From Saccharibacillus sp. CPCC 101409 (GTDB taxonomy: Bacteria > Bacillota > Bacilli > Paenibacillales > Paenibacillaceae): a DNA stretch of 64,000 nt. The translations under genes and the position numbers were made by a program. The notes beneath the pieces were generated by a model. That model saw nothing but the letters and a program-made list of their open reading frames with translations, did not search any database and was not told the origin of the DNA. Shown in pieces: positions 8,120 to 18,242 of this stretch. The stretch is from contig NZ_JAULSA010000015.1 in assembly GCF_030518235.1 (NCBI RefSeq), forward strand, positions 1 through 64,000. Reading direction: 5' to 3'. Each line of letters opens with the position of its first letter. The stretch's first letter is position 1.

Positions 8120-10294
8120 TTGAACGATTGGACCGTTCGGACGATGCGGAGGATGTATGCGGAAGCGTCGCAGGGCATCGCAATCGAAGACGGGCTTGTC
8201 CGCTACGATCGGCCCGGCCATACCCGGCAGGTCGCGCATCTGCCGTACTGCCACGAAGGGCGGTATTCGGCCGGCTATTACGCGCTGGGTACGCTGCTGG
8301 CTTGGCTGGAAGGCGAATACGAAATCGGACGCGAAAAAAGCGCGAACGACGGAGCGGGAAGGGGAGCGGTCCGGAGCGGCGGGAATGCGGACGGGGGAGG
8401 CCCGGATGCGGGCGCGCGGTCCGGGCGCGGCGGGGCCGAAGCTGTGGTCTTGACGGCGGACCGGGGACTGGCGACGCTCCGGGCGCTGGAGCGGCTTCAG
8501 GTATCGCAGCCGGGCGGGCCGTTCGACGGCGCGTTTCGCTGGTACGCCGAAGAAGAAAGCGTGCAGGATTCGAACGCGGCGTTCTTTATCCTGATGCCGC
8601 TGGTCGCGTTGAGGCTGCGCGCGCCGCAGGCCGTGCCGGACGGGCATGCGGCGGTCATCGACGGGATGCTGCGCCGGGCGGCGGTCTGGTTCGAACGGGA
8701 ATGCCGCGAACCCGAGCTGAATTATCCGAACAAGACCCTGAGCGACGGCGCGATGCTGCTGGCGATCGCCGATCTGACCGGCGACGGAGAACGCTTGGAA
8801 ACGGCGGCCGGGTTTTTCCGCCGCTGGGACGATTACACCGGCCGCCGCGGCTGGGGCTGGGGCGAGAATATGAGCCTCGTCTACCAGGGCGTGATGCTGA
8901 ACGCGCTGGAGATTGCGGCGGAGCTGCTGCGCGAAGCGGACGCGGAACTTGTAAGGCGGCTGGAAAGCCGGAAAGAAGAACTGCTGGCGATTCTGCGCTT
9001 TTACGACGGCGAAGAGTTTGTGCCGTCGATCCGCAGTTACAACTTCGGCGGCGAAGTGCGGCGGCCGAGCCCGGCCTGGCTGATCGCCGGCGTAACCGGC
9101 GCGGGTAGGGCGGAGACGGCTTCGTTTCACGTCAACGACCTGCCGGCGCTGCTGCTGTTCGAACCGGAATTTCGCCGCGCGGCGCAGCCGGGCGGAGACG
9201 ACGGGGACGGGGGACGTCCCGGAAACGGACTGCTTGAAGCGGATCGCGCGGCGGAAGCGGCAGCAGAAGCGGCGGTCGGAACGGGCCGCGCCGGCCCGGC
9301 CCGGCAGCCCGAGGTTCCGCGTATTCTCAGGCAGCGCGTGTTCGACGATGCGTATGCCTGCAGTTGGGTCGGCCGGCGCCTCCGGCTCGGCAGCCTGAAC
9401 CGCTTTCCGGTGATGCCGGGCAGCTACCAGCACGAGACGTGGGGACTCGGCTGGCAGAGCTTTCCGCTGTCGGCTTCGGCGGCGGGAGGACAGGTGTCTT
9501 ACGCCCGCTGGTACGCGGACGACGGGAAGATCGTCCGCACGCATCCGGCGGAAAGCTACAAGACCGCGTACCTGATGCCGGCGCTGTTCCCGCAGCGCCC
9601 TTATCCGGAAGTGCGCGCGTTCGCCGCGCAGAACGGGCCCGCGCTGCTGGCGCTGCGCGTGCTGGAGAATGTGCGCCAGCCGGCGGCGGAGATCGCCGAC
9701 GAATGGATCGTGCATCGCTATGACGGCGATGCGGAAGAAATAGCCGGCGGGGACGGCCGGCTGTGGCGGGTGCTGCGCTATGAGGGAGCGGCGATCGCCA
9801 TATCGCCGCTGCTCGGTATTCGGTTCGGCGGCGGCGCGCCGCCGGGCGAAGAATCGGCGGCCCCGCGGCCCGAAGGTCTTCGGCGGGCGGGCGGCGAAGA
9901 CGCCGTTCAAGCCGGCGCGGCGAAAAAGGCCGAGGCTGCCGCACGGCCGGCTGCGCCGGAGCTGCCGCTTGACGACGCGGCCCGCAGGCCGGGCGTGCTT
10001 GAGGTTCGGCGGACAGGCGAGCTGCTCAAGCTGCGCCAGGTCCTGTACGCCGGCGCGGAGCGGACGCTCATCGCGCCGAGACTGGAAACCGGCTGGGCGG
10101 TCGTGTGTCTCGACGAGGCGCCGGACGAAGAAACGATCCGGGCCGAACTGCGGCGCCTCGCGATCGAAGACGTTCTGGAAGACGACCGCGAAGTGCCGCG
10201 GGCTTCGCACGAACTGATTCGCAGCATAAGACTGCTGCAAGACGGGGAGGAGCTGGTCCGCCTGCGCCTCGATCCGCACGAAGCGGCGACTTGA
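8120..10294 (+). CDS. Conserved protein of unknown function in the pectin locus
   Basis: 724 residues from a TTG start at 8120 with AAAGGAGG 7 bases upstream. No signal peptide, so cytoplasmic. The first half is helix-rich with repeated Ala/Leu segments and conserved-looking motifs (SYNFGGEVRRPSPAW near residue 303, LNYPNKTLSDGAML near 198), which would suit an (alpha/alpha) toroid. The second half (YQHETWGLGWQSFPLS near 435) looks beta-rich. That arrangement occurs in some polysaccharide lyases and hydrolases, but I recognise no family. Gly/Ala/Arg-rich low-complexity stretches interrupt it at about residues 75-115, 355-395 and 575-620. Its place between the importer and the secreted beta-helix enzyme suggests a role in oligosaccharide breakdown. 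Confidence 0.7.
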   Translation: MNDWTVRTMRRMYAEASQGIAIEDGLVRYDRPGHTRQVAHLPYCHEGRYSAGYYALGTLLAWLEGEYEIGREKSANDGAGRGAVRSGGNADGGGPDAGARSGRGGAEAVVLTADRGLATLRALERLQVSQPGGPFDGAFRWYAEEESVQDSNAAFFILMPLVALRLRAPQAVPDGHAAVIDGMLRRAAVWFERECREPELNYPNKTLSDGAMLLAIADLTGDGERLETAAGFFRRWDDYTGRRGWGWGENMSLVYQGVMLNALEIAAELLREADAELVRRLESRKEELLAILRFYDGEEFVPSIRSYNFGGEVRRPSPAWLIAGVTGAGRAETASFHVNDLPALLLFEPEFRRAAQPGGDDGDGGRPGNGLLEADRAAEAAAEAAVGTGRAGPARQPEVPRILRQRVFDDAYACSWVGRRLRLGSLNRFPVMPGSYQHETWGLGWQSFPLSASAAGGQVSYARWYADDGKIVRTHPAESYKTAYLMPALFPQRPYPEVRAFAAQNGPALLALRVLENVRQPAAEIADEWIVHRYDGDAEEIAGGDGRLWRVLRYEGAAIAISPLLGIRFGGGAPPGEESAAPRPEGLRRAGGEDAVQAGAAKKAEAAARPAAPELPLDDAARRPGVLEVRRTGELLKLRQVLYAGAERTLIAPRLETGWAVVCLDEAPDEETIRAELRRLAIEDVLEDDREVPRASHELIRSIRLLQDGEELVRLRLDPHEAAT

Positions 10295-10363
10295 GCCGCC
10301 GCCGGACAGCGGTTTGCAAGCCCGGGCCCGGGCGGCTGCTTGTTCACAGCGGCGGCCTGCTGG

Positions 10364-10551
10364 AAATGTGCGCATTCGGTCAACATTTTCGGCGAAAAAA
10401 GATGCTTTACGGCAAAATGTTGACTTTTGGAACACATTTTATAAGCAAACCGGCATGATTAGCGATTTTGACGTCCGAATGTGCGCACGGAGTCAACATT
10501 TTAGCTGGTTCTCCGGATTTTTCCGATAAATGTTGTCCTATCGTCAGCATT
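10364..10551. repeat. Cluster of four 24-27-nt intergenic repeats (family A)
   Basis: Copies at 10364-10390, 10414-10440 (inverted), 10477-10502 and, degenerate, 10528-10551. Each has the form AAATGTG, about ten bases, then GTCAACATTTT, so each unit is itself an imperfect palindrome. Related 27-nt units recur at 61406-61545. They fill the gap 10295-10653, where no gene or clear terminator is visible. Confidence 0.7.
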
Positions 10552-10653
10552 CTACAGCCGGGCTTGTGTCGAAGCAGCAAACGGTTGATTGCGATTCATC
10601 GAAATTCAGACCGAGGCTTACATTCCCGTGCACAGCACGGAAGGAGATGAAAC

Positions 10654-13600
10654 ATGAACAAGAAAGTCTGGAAGCGCTTGAATCGCTGCGTTATGATTGC
10701 GGTATTGACGGCCGGTCTGGCGCCGGCGGGGATCGGCCGTCCGGCTGTCTCGGCCGCCGCCGCTCCGTCCGGCTTGATGGTCGAAGCCGCGCCGCCGGCT
10801 TCGGCGGCTCCGGCCGCCGCCGACGATGCGGCTGCCGCTGCGCCGCCAAGCGGAGCGGCCGCGCAGGCTCCCGCCGCGCAAGAACCGGCCGCCGGGCCGT
10901 CCGGCGATCCCGAAGCCGCGCCCGCCGAACCCGCCGGGCCGGATGCGGGCGGCGATTCCCCCGCCGCCGGCGGCTCCGCCACAGACAGCTCCGGCGCAGC
11001 CGGGCCGGAACGCCAAGCCGCGCCGGATTCCGATCCGGCCGCGGACAAAGCGGAAGCCGCCGAAGCTTCCGCGCTCACGCAGGCGTCCGCGGCGCCGATC
11101 GTCGCGGATACGTTCGAATCCGCGGCCGCCGGCGCGAATCCTCCCGGCTGGACGATCGGTTCGCCGCCGGCCGGCGTAACGGCCAAAGTAACCGCCTCGG
11201 CGGATCGCGGCGGCAAAGTGCTGACGGTCTCGCAGGCCGCGCCGGTCGCGAATACGTATAATTTCCGCCGTCCGGCTGCGGTGACGAGCGCCAAAAGCTC
11301 GCTGTCCTACAGCTTCAGCGTGCCGCAGACCGATACGGTGATTTATTTGCCGACACCGGGCAAAGACACGGCCGCTCTGGCACAGTTCGCCGTATACGGC
11401 GGCTCGATCAGCTATATGGGTCAGGGCGTTAGCACCTGGACCAAGCTGATGCCGGTAGAGCCCAACGTCTGGTACGATGTGCGCGTCGCGATGAACAGTG
11501 GGACCGGAACGTTCGACCTCGAAGTCGACGGCCGCAGGCTGCTGACGAAAAAACCGATGAAAAACAGCGGTCCGATGAACTCGTTCTCGGTCGCCGTGTA
11601 CAAAGAACACAGCGGCTCCGCTTCGTTCGACGACTTTTATGTAAACGGATACATCGCGGCGGTTTCCGCTTCGTTCGCCGAGCCGCAGGTTCAGGTGCCG
11701 CCTGGACGCGACATCGATCTGGAACTTGTATTCGATCCGGCGGACGCGACCGACCGCAGCGCGACTTTCTCGTCCAGCGACGAGTCGGTGGCGACGGTCG
11801 ACGCCAATGGCCGGGTGCACGGCGTATCGGAAGGCACGGCCGTGATTACGGCGCAGCCGGACGAGCCGATCGCGGCCGCCCAGACAACGGTAACCGTCGC
11901 GGACGTTCCGGTGTCCGGCGTGACGGTGGAAGCGCCGGCGGGACCGCTGCCGGTCGGTTCGCACACGCTGCTGGACGCCTCGTTCGAGCCGGAAGGCGCG
12001 TCCGAGACCGATCTGACCTGGACCTCGGCCGACGAATCGGTCGCCACGGTCGACGGCTACGGCGAAGTGACCGCCGTCGCGCCGGGACAAACGACGATCA
12101 CGGCAGCGGCCGTGTCGGGCGCGGAAGGCGAAGCGGCCGTTACGGTGGCGGCTCGCACCGTGATGCGCGAACTGTTCGTCTCGCCGCAGGGCAGCGACGG
12201 CGGCAGCGGCGCAGCGGCTTCGCCGTTCGCGACGATCGGGCGCGCGCAGCAGGAAGTGCGGCTGCTGAACGACAATATGACGGGCGATATCGTGGTGAAT
12301 CTCGCGGCGGGTACTTTCGCGCTGAATGCGCCGCTGGCGTTTACGCCGGAAGATTCCGGCACGAACGGGTACTTTGTGACGTACCGCGGCGCGGGCGGCG
12401 AAGACACCGTCGTCAGCGGCGGGCGGACGATTGCCGGCTGGACGGAGACGGCGGCCGGCAGCGGCGTTTACCGCTCGAACGTCGGAACCGGCCTGGAGAC
12501 GCGCCAGCTGTTCGTCGACGGCGTGCGGGCGGTGCGAGCCCGCAGCGAAGGCGGACTGACCCGCCCGGTCAAGACGGCGACCGGTTACACGTCGGAAGAT
12601 ACCGCGATCGCGTCGTGGAGCGACGCGCCGGAGCTTGAACTGGTATTCGAAGACGAATGGACCAATTCCCGGGTCCGCGTGCAGTCGGTGACGCAGGCGA
12701 ACGGACTGGCGCAGATTACGCTGCGGCAGCCGGGCTGGACCGCGGTCTCGAACCGCAGCCAGACTTCGGCCACGCTGCCGGTGTATTACGAGAACGCGCG
12801 CGAACTGCTCGATCGGCCGGGCGAGTGGTATTACGACAAAGCGGCGGGCGTTATGTACTACAAGCCGCGCGCGTGGGAAGACCTGGGCACCGCGACAGTC
12901 GTCGCTCCCGTTCTGGAGACGCTGGCGACGATCATGGGCGAATCGGCCGACAATCCCGTGCGCAATCTGAATTTCGAAGACATCGCGTTTATGTATTCGA
13001 CCTGGATGCGTCCGAGCACGGACGCCGGTCATTCCGACGCGCAGAACAACCACCTGCGCTACGCCGGATCGCCCGACCAGCTTCCGCCGGCGGCGATCAT
13101 GGCGGAGCTGTCGAACGGCGTCAACTTTACCGGCAGCACTTTCGCGAAGCTCGGCATCACCGGCATCCGGCTGCAAAACGGCGTGCAGAACAGCCTGATC
13201 GAAGGCAGCCGCTTCTACGATATCTCCGGGGGCGCGGTCAACGTCGGCCAGCCGATCTCAAGCGACCGCGACATCTTCAACCCGGACGACCATCGCCTCA
13301 TTATGAAGAACGACGATATCGTCAACAATGTGATCCACGATATCGGGGTGGACTTCAAGTCGGCGGCGGCCGTATCGGCGGGCTATCCGCTCGATATGGA
13401 CATCAGCCATAACGAAATGTACGAGCTGCCTTACAGCGGCGTGCATATCGGCTACGGCTGGGCCAAAGCGTTCGATCCGGTTACGCGCAACGTCAAAGTC
13501 GAAGACAACCTGATCTACGACCTGATGGGCAAAGGGCTGCGCGACGGCGGAGCGATCTACACGATGGGCGCGACCGGAGCGACGGCGGACGACAAAAACT

Positions 13601-15063
13601 TTGTCGGCGGCAACTATATCCGCAACCAGCTCGAAGCGAACGCGGCGCTGTACACCGACGAAGGCACGGCGTTCTGGAAATTCGAGCACAACGTGATCGA
13701 CTTGAAAGACACGCCGCCGTGGAGCACTTCCGTCCGCTGGGCAATGGCTTACGTGCCGTCGATCCACGATGTGGAGTACGTGCACAATTACACGACGACG
13801 GCGACGTTTACCAACAACAGCGATAGAGTCGTATTCGCCGACAATACGGTCGTGCCGGACGCGAACTGGCCGCAGGAAGCGCAGGCTATCATCGCAAACG
13901 CCGGGCTTCAATCGGCATACGCCGCTTTGAACGACGGCGAAATCGGCCGCTGGAGCACGGCGGTGCTGGAACTTGAGAGCGGGCAAAGCGGGACGCTCCA
14001 ACTGACGAGCATCGGCGGCAAAGACGAATCCAACAGCGCCGCGGGCGCGTCGATCTATTACCGGAGCCTGGATCCGCAGATCGCGCAGGTGAACAGTCAG
14101 GGCGTGGCGACCGGCGTATCGACGGGCGCTGCCACGATCGAGATCGCGGTGATCGAAGGCTCCGTGCTGCGCATCCTGCACGCGCAGGTCCAGGTGGACG
14201 ACGAAACGACGGATATCGGGCTGGAAGGCCGGCCGGGGCATGTCGCTTATGCGAAAGAAGGGCAAACGCTGGATCTTGAAGCTTACGGCGTCAGCCGCTT
14301 CGGCGACCGTACCGCGCTGACTTCGGTCGGCTACGACAGCGGCGACGATTCGGTCTTTACCGTAAATGCCGCGGGCAAGCTGACGGCGGTCGCGGAAGGC
14401 GCCGCGGCGCTGACGATCACGGCGGCCGGGCCGGACGGCGAAGCTCTGGACGTCGAATACGAAGTCAAAGTGTGGAAAGACGGCACGGTCTATACTCATT
14501 CGCTTCAGCCGGAGATCGAGAATCCGTCCGGCTGGTATGTGAATACGCAGGCCAACGCGCTGAGCGAACTGGCCGGCGGTACGCTGTCGCTGCGGGCGCC
14601 GAGCGGCTACGCCGTTTACAAGGATCGCAAATTCCAGAACGAAATGCTGAATTTCAACCTGAAAATCGACGATGTGCCGGGTTCCGGCAACTGGTACGCG
14701 CTGATGCTGAACAATCAGGACATCGAGCAGAACTACAGCACGGGCACGATGTATATGAGCGTAATCGGCAGCGGCGGCATCGAGCTGCACCGGTTCAACG
14801 CCGGTAAGCGGACCACCATTTACGGCGGGACCTCCCAGGCTCCGGGTCTCGAGGGCCTTTCGATTCCGAACACGATGCTGGGCTTCGGCGCGGAACATGA
14901 GATCCAGACCGGGGTGTTCAAGGAATCCGGCGGCGTGCGCGTCGTGCTGACGTCGGACGGAACGGAAGTATTCAATTATCTCGATCCGTCCGCGGACGCG
15001 ATCGGCGAAGCCGGCCATATCGGCTTTATCTCACGCCAGCGCATCACGGAATTGTCGTATTGA
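10654..15063 (+). CDS. Secreted multidomain right-handed beta-helix polysaccharide-active enzyme (GH141-like)
   Basis: 1469 residues from ATG 10654 with GGAAGGAG upstream. A signal peptide (residues 1-34) is followed by a 110-residue Ala/Pro-rich linker, a concanavalin/LamG-like domain (about 150-330, starting DTFESAAAGANPPGW), two Big_2 Ig-like domains (about 336-500), the beta-helix catalytic region (about 505-1080, entered by LFVSPQGSDGG and RQLFVDGVRAVRARS), two more Ig-like domains and a C-terminal LamG-like domain. The order 'SPxGxD ... ISGG ... RQLFVNG.RAxRARS' resembles GH141 and related beta-helix hydrolases acting on complex pectin or xylan. It would cut polysaccharide outside the cell and feed the importer encoded upstream. 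The fold call is strong; the family and substrate are tentative. Confidence 0.85.
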   Translation: MNKKVWKRLNRCVMIAVLTAGLAPAGIGRPAVSAAAAPSGLMVEAAPPASAAPAAADDAAAAAPPSGAAAQAPAAQEPAAGPSGDPEAAPAEPAGPDAGGDSPAAGGSATDSSGAAGPERQAAPDSDPAADKAEAAEASALTQASAAPIVADTFESAAAGANPPGWTIGSPPAGVTAKVTASADRGGKVLTVSQAAPVANTYNFRRPAAVTSAKSSLSYSFSVPQTDTVIYLPTPGKDTAALAQFAVYGGSISYMGQGVSTWTKLMPVEPNVWYDVRVAMNSGTGTFDLEVDGRRLLTKKPMKNSGPMNSFSVAVYKEHSGSASFDDFYVNGYIAAVSASFAEPQVQVPPGRDIDLELVFDPADATDRSATFSSSDESVATVDANGRVHGVSEGTAVITAQPDEPIAAAQTTVTVADVPVSGVTVEAPAGPLPVGSHTLLDASFEPEGASETDLTWTSADESVATVDGYGEVTAVAPGQTTITAAAVSGAEGEAAVTVAARTVMRELFVSPQGSDGGSGAAASPFATIGRAQQEVRLLNDNMTGDIVVNLAAGTFALNAPLAFTPEDSGTNGYFVTYRGAGGEDTVVSGGRTIAGWTETAAGSGVYRSNVGTGLETRQLFVDGVRAVRARSEGGLTRPVKTATGYTSEDTAIASWSDAPELELVFEDEWTNSRVRVQSVTQANGLAQITLRQPGWTAVSNRSQTSATLPVYYENARELLDRPGEWYYDKAAGVMYYKPRAWEDLGTATVVAPVLETLATIMGESADNPVRNLNFEDIAFMYSTWMRPSTDAGHSDAQNNHLRYAGSPDQLPPAAIMAELSNGVNFTGSTFAKLGITGIRLQNGVQNSLIEGSRFYDISGGAVNVGQPISSDRDIFNPDDHRLIMKNDDIVNNVIHDIGVDFKSAAAVSAGYPLDMDISHNEMYELPYSGVHIGYGWAKAFDPVTRNVKVEDNLIYDLMGKGLRDGGAIYTMGATGATADDKNFVGGNYIRNQLEANAALYTDEGTAFWKFEHNVIDLKDTPPWSTSVRWAMAYVPSIHDVEYVHNYTTTATFTNNSDRVVFADNTVVPDANWPQEAQAIIANAGLQSAYAALNDGEIGRWSTAVLELESGQSGTLQLTSIGGKDESNSAAGASIYYRSLDPQIAQVNSQGVATGVSTGAATIEIAVIEGSVLRILHAQVQVDDETTDIGLEGRPGHVAYAKEGQTLDLEAYGVSRFGDRTALTSVGYDSGDDSVFTVNAAGKLTAVAEGAAALTITAAGPDGEALDVEYEVKVWKDGTVYTHSLQPEIENPSGWYVNTQANALSELAGGTLSLRAPSGYAVYKDRKFQNEMLNFNLKIDDVPGSGNWYALMLNNQDIEQNYSTGTMYMSVIGSGGIELHRFNAGKRTTIYGGTSQAPGLEGLSIPNTMLGFGAEHEIQTGVFKESGGVRVVLTSDGTEVFNYLDPSADAIGEAGHIGFISRQRITELSY

Positions 15064-15082
15064 AACTGAAATGAACGAAGAA

Positions 15083-15111
15083 GGACCGTAACGCTTCGGC
15101 GGAGACGGTCC
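15083..15111 (+). other. Hairpin after the beta-helix gene
   Basis: GGACCGT at 15083-15089 pairs with ACGGTCC at 15105-15111. It is followed by CGCCTTCCGTTT and not by a clean T-run, so it is at best a weak terminator. Confidence 0.35.
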
Positions 15112-15206
15112 GCCTTCCGTTTATCGCTTCATCGTCCGCTCGGGGCTTAAGACAAAGCTTCGCCTATGACAAACAGCCGGCGCCGCCGCGCAAAAGGAGG
15201 GGAAAC

Positions 15207-17474
15207 ATGCATAAAAAGTGGCTGTACCGGCTGATCCTGTCGTATCTGCCGATCCTGTTCGCGGTGGTGTCGTGCCTGGTGATCGTGTTTTTTATGACGC
15301 TAAGCGAAACGGTGCGCAAACAAACGCTCCAGGCCAACGGGATCTATGCGCAAAATGTGCTCCAGGTCGTCGACACGGCGCTGAAAAGCATCGAAACGCC
15401 GACGATCAAAGGGCTGCTGCTCAGCGATCGGGTCAGCGGGTATTTCGGCGAAACGGAGGGCTCCACGCCTTACCGCGATTACGGGGTGACCGAGACGCTG
15501 CTCGACTTTATGTCGCCGCTGCCGATGATCGATTCGGTCTATCTGTACCGGGCGGCCGACGACAAAGTGCTGATGCAGTCGTTTTCTTCCACGCTGGCGG
15601 ATTTCGGCGACCGGCCTTTTATCGAGCGGGCGTTGGACGATCCGCTGGCTCCGGCGTGGAGCGGGCTGCGGCGGATGAGTTTGTTCGTGGGCGACCGGGA
15701 ACCGCGCGCGGTGGTGTCGCTCGGCAAGCCGGTACCGTATTTTTCCGGGGAGCAGGGATTGATCGTGGTCAACGTGCGCAAAGAATCGATTCAGTCGCTG
15801 CTGCAGGAAACGGGGCGCAGCGATGTGGACGTCTGCATCCGGGATACGGAGGGCGGCATTATCGGCGGATCGGAGCAGAGCTGTTCGGACGAGGGAGGCC
15901 GGGAAGCGATCGGGCTCGTTTCTCCTTATACCGGCTGGCAGGTGGAGGTGCGGCTGGCGGCGTCGAGCTCGTTCTCGCTGCTGTCGGCGTTCTCCAATCT
16001 ATGGGCGCTGCTCGGCTTTGCGGCGATCGTCGGCGGAATCGCGGCGATGACGTATATCAGCCACCGGCATTACCGGCCGCTGGCGCAGGTCATCAACCGC
16101 ATCGCCGCGTTCGCGGAGCAGCAGCGAGGCGGCGGACCGCTCGCGCCGGCGCAGAGCGGCGACGAATTCGCGCTGATCGAGCGGTCGCTGGAGAAGCTGA
16201 TCGAGCAGGCCAACGATTATGAACGCCAGCAGGCGGAAGGTCTGCCGTACCGCCGGGCTTTTCTGTTCAAAGAACTGCTCGAAAACGGCGTGGATATGCC
16301 GCCCGAACGCTGGAACCGGGAAGCGCAAAATATCGGCGTGACCGGCGAATTCGAGGTATGCGCGGTCGGGGTGGCGGAGATCGACGCCTACGAGCAGTTT
16401 GCGGAAAATTACTCGGCGCGCGACCGCGCGCTGTTCAAATTCATGCTGCGCAGCGTCGTGCAGGAGATCGCGGACGAATGCGGCGACCGGCTGTGGGCGG
16501 AGTGGATCGGTCCCGACCGGCTCGGACTGCTGTATCGTTCGCAGCGGGATTCGGACCGGGGAATCGAACCGGCCCGGCTGGCCGCGATGGCGGAGCAGGC
16601 GGGCGCGTGGCTGAGGCAGAACGCCAAGTTCACCGCGACATTCGGCTTCGGGGGAGCCGCCGAAGAACTGCGCGGCATTACGGGGTCGTATCGCATGGCG
16701 CTGGCGGCGCTCGACCGCAAAGTATCGGAAGGGCCGGACCGGGCCTATATCTTCGGCCGCGCCGGGGACGACGGAGCGGGCGGCGGCATGGACGCCCTGG
16801 TGCAGACGGGACGCGAAGCGGCGCTGGCGTTCCGTCTCGGCGGCGAGTGGGAGGAACTGGTCGAGCGTTTCTTCGCCCAGACCGCGGGCGGCGGGTATTC
16901 GAAAGAAGATATCGTCCGGCTGATGACGCTGCTTCGGGCGCAGTTCCGGCGGGAGATGCAGGAGCTGCCGCAGCCGATGCAGGATATCTGGAGCGAATGC
17001 GAGCTGCGCGGCATCCCGGAAGAGCCGGAAGGCTTCGAATGGATCGGGGAGCTGCGCGGACCGCTGCTGGAATCGCTGCGCGAAGCGCAGCGCAGGCTCG
17101 GCGAAGAACGCATGAACCGCGAACATTACGAACTGGCGAACCGGATGCGGCAGTACGTCGCCGAACATTACCGCAATCCCGATTTTTCGCTGACGCAGAT
17201 CGGCGAAGCGCTGGGCGGCAGCGCCAAGACGATCAGCCGTATTTTCAAAGAAGAAACCGGAGAGAAGTTCGTCGATTACCTGGCGAAGCTGCGGATCGAA
17301 GAAGCCAAGCGGATGCTGGCCGGGACCGAAGAGTCGGTGCAGGATATTGCCGAACGGGTCGGTTATGTGTACCCGATGTCTTTTATCCGCATGTTCAAGA
17401 AGCTGGAAGGACTGACGCCGGGCGAGTACCGCAAAGCGTCGCAAACGGAGCGGCGGCGTCAGCAAGGAGGATAA
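15207..17474 (+). CDS. YesS-type membrane-anchored AraC-family transcriptional regulator
   Basis: 755 residues, close to the length of Bacillus subtilis YesS. ATG 15207 follows AAAGGAGG. A first membrane segment (about residues 8-30), an extracellular Cache-like sensor region (about 31-265), a second membrane segment (SLLSAFSNLWALLGFAAIVGG, near 258-282), a HAMP-like stretch, and a C-terminal AraC double helix-turn-helix (about 650-745, with FSLTQIGEALGGSAKTISR and VQDIAERVGYVYPMSFIR). Proteins of this design sense extracellular ligand and switch on adjacent carbohydrate genes. It is therefore the likely activator of the pectin locus, sensing an extracellular pectin product or the loaded binding protein. 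Confidence 0.9.
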   Translation: MHKKWLYRLILSYLPILFAVVSCLVIVFFMTLSETVRKQTLQANGIYAQNVLQVVDTALKSIETPTIKGLLLSDRVSGYFGETEGSTPYRDYGVTETLLDFMSPLPMIDSVYLYRAADDKVLMQSFSSTLADFGDRPFIERALDDPLAPAWSGLRRMSLFVGDREPRAVVSLGKPVPYFSGEQGLIVVNVRKESIQSLLQETGRSDVDVCIRDTEGGIIGGSEQSCSDEGGREAIGLVSPYTGWQVEVRLAASSSFSLLSAFSNLWALLGFAAIVGGIAAMTYISHRHYRPLAQVINRIAAFAEQQRGGGPLAPAQSGDEFALIERSLEKLIEQANDYERQQAEGLPYRRAFLFKELLENGVDMPPERWNREAQNIGVTGEFEVCAVGVAEIDAYEQFAENYSARDRALFKFMLRSVVQEIADECGDRLWAEWIGPDRLGLLYRSQRDSDRGIEPARLAAMAEQAGAWLRQNAKFTATFGFGGAAEELRGITGSYRMALAALDRKVSEGPDRAYIFGRAGDDGAGGGMDALVQTGREAALAFRLGGEWEELVERFFAQTAGGGYSKEDIVRLMTLLRAQFRREMQELPQPMQDIWSECELRGIPEEPEGFEWIGELRGPLLESLREAQRRLGEERMNREHYELANRMRQYVAEHYRNPDFSLTQIGEALGGSAKTISRIFKEETGEKFVDYLAKLRIEEAKRMLAGTEESVQDIAERVGYVYPMSFIRMFKKLEGLTPGEYRKASQTERRRQQGG

Positions 17475-17480
17475 ACGCAT

Positions 17481-18242
17481 ATGCACAGAGCGGTATACCG
17501 GGCCTGGAGCCCGGACGCGGAGGCGGCGGAGCGGTATTTTCGGCGGCTGCGGGAGAACGAGGCGGACTTGCGGGCGCTGCGCCTCGGCATGGATAAGGAA
17601 AGCGTGCGGCTGCTCGGCGCATTCGGCGGAAACGGACACTGGTTCGTTTATCTGGAAAAGGAAGCGCGGCCGCCGCGGCCGGGAAGTTCCGCGGAGCCTG
17701 GACGCAGCCCGGCGCCGGGCGGCGGCGAAGACGTTGAAGCCGACGCCGCGCTGCGCCGGCTGCTGCCGGGCGCGCGGGATGTGCTGGCGGCCTGGCCGGG
17801 AGCGTCCGAGCCGAAGGTTTTTGCGCCGATGACGGATATTTTTCATTACCAGCGGCCGCACGGACGGGAGCACTGGCGGCGCAAAGCGCCGGCCGAAGCT
17901 TACGGGCGAATCGCGCGGCTGAAGCCGGACATGACGGCGAGCTACGTTTATTATCATCATCAGTACCAGGAGGAAAAGCCGGGCGACGGCAATAAATACG
18001 GCGTCATCGGCCTGCACGAGAATTTGCTGTTTTTCTATGCGGAGCGCCCGGCCGTACTCGAACCCGCGCCTTACGCGGGAACGCTGAACACATCGAACAC
18101 GCCCGAAGACTGGGGAGCGGCGATGCGGCCGCATTTTATCGAATGGGCGGACATGCCGGAAAGCGAGCGGGTCTGGCTGAACCTGGACCGCGTACTCGAA
18201 GTTCGGCTGCCGGATCAAACGGAAAGCGGAAAGGATGAGTAA
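17481..18242 (+). CDS. Conserved hypothetical protein next to the YesS-type regulator
   Basis: 253 residues, beginning 6 bases after the regulator's stop codon, with AAGGAGG inside the end of that gene. The chain looks like two similar alpha/beta halves: MHRAVYRAWSP near the start, KPDMTASYVYYHHQYQEE in the middle and GVIGLHENLLFFYAE later, separated by a Pro/Gly-rich loop (about residues 63-85). I have an impression of similar uncharacterised Paenibacillaceae proteins next to sugar loci, but no function is known to me. Its end overlaps the start of the GH2 gene by 8 bases, so it belongs to the same operon. Confidence 0.75.
   Translation: MHRAVYRAWSPDAEAAERYFRRLRENEADLRALRLGMDKESVRLLGAFGGNGHWFVYLEKEARPPRPGSSAEPGRSPAPGGGEDVEADAALRRLLPGARDVLAAWPGASEPKVFAPMTDIFHYQRPHGREHWRRKAPAEAYGRIARLKPDMTASYVYYHHQYQEEKPGDGNKYGVIGLHENLLFFYAERPAVLEPAPYAGTLNTSNTPEDWGAAMRPHFIEWADMPESERVWLNLDRVLEVRLPDQTESGKDE

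Noticed and set aside
6311-10435. A 1374-codon open frame on the minus strand
   Set aside because: It is the antisense shadow of two well-supported plus-strand genes, caused by high GC and codon bias. It has no binding site, and its Arg/Pro/His-rich composition is typical of shadow frames. Many other long antisense frames (for example 1793-4154, 18136-20568, 20608-22986, 23438-25996) were rejected for the same reason.
10364-10551. CRISPR array
   Set aside because: The repeats are irregularly spaced, one copy is inverted, units differ from each other, and no cas gene is near.
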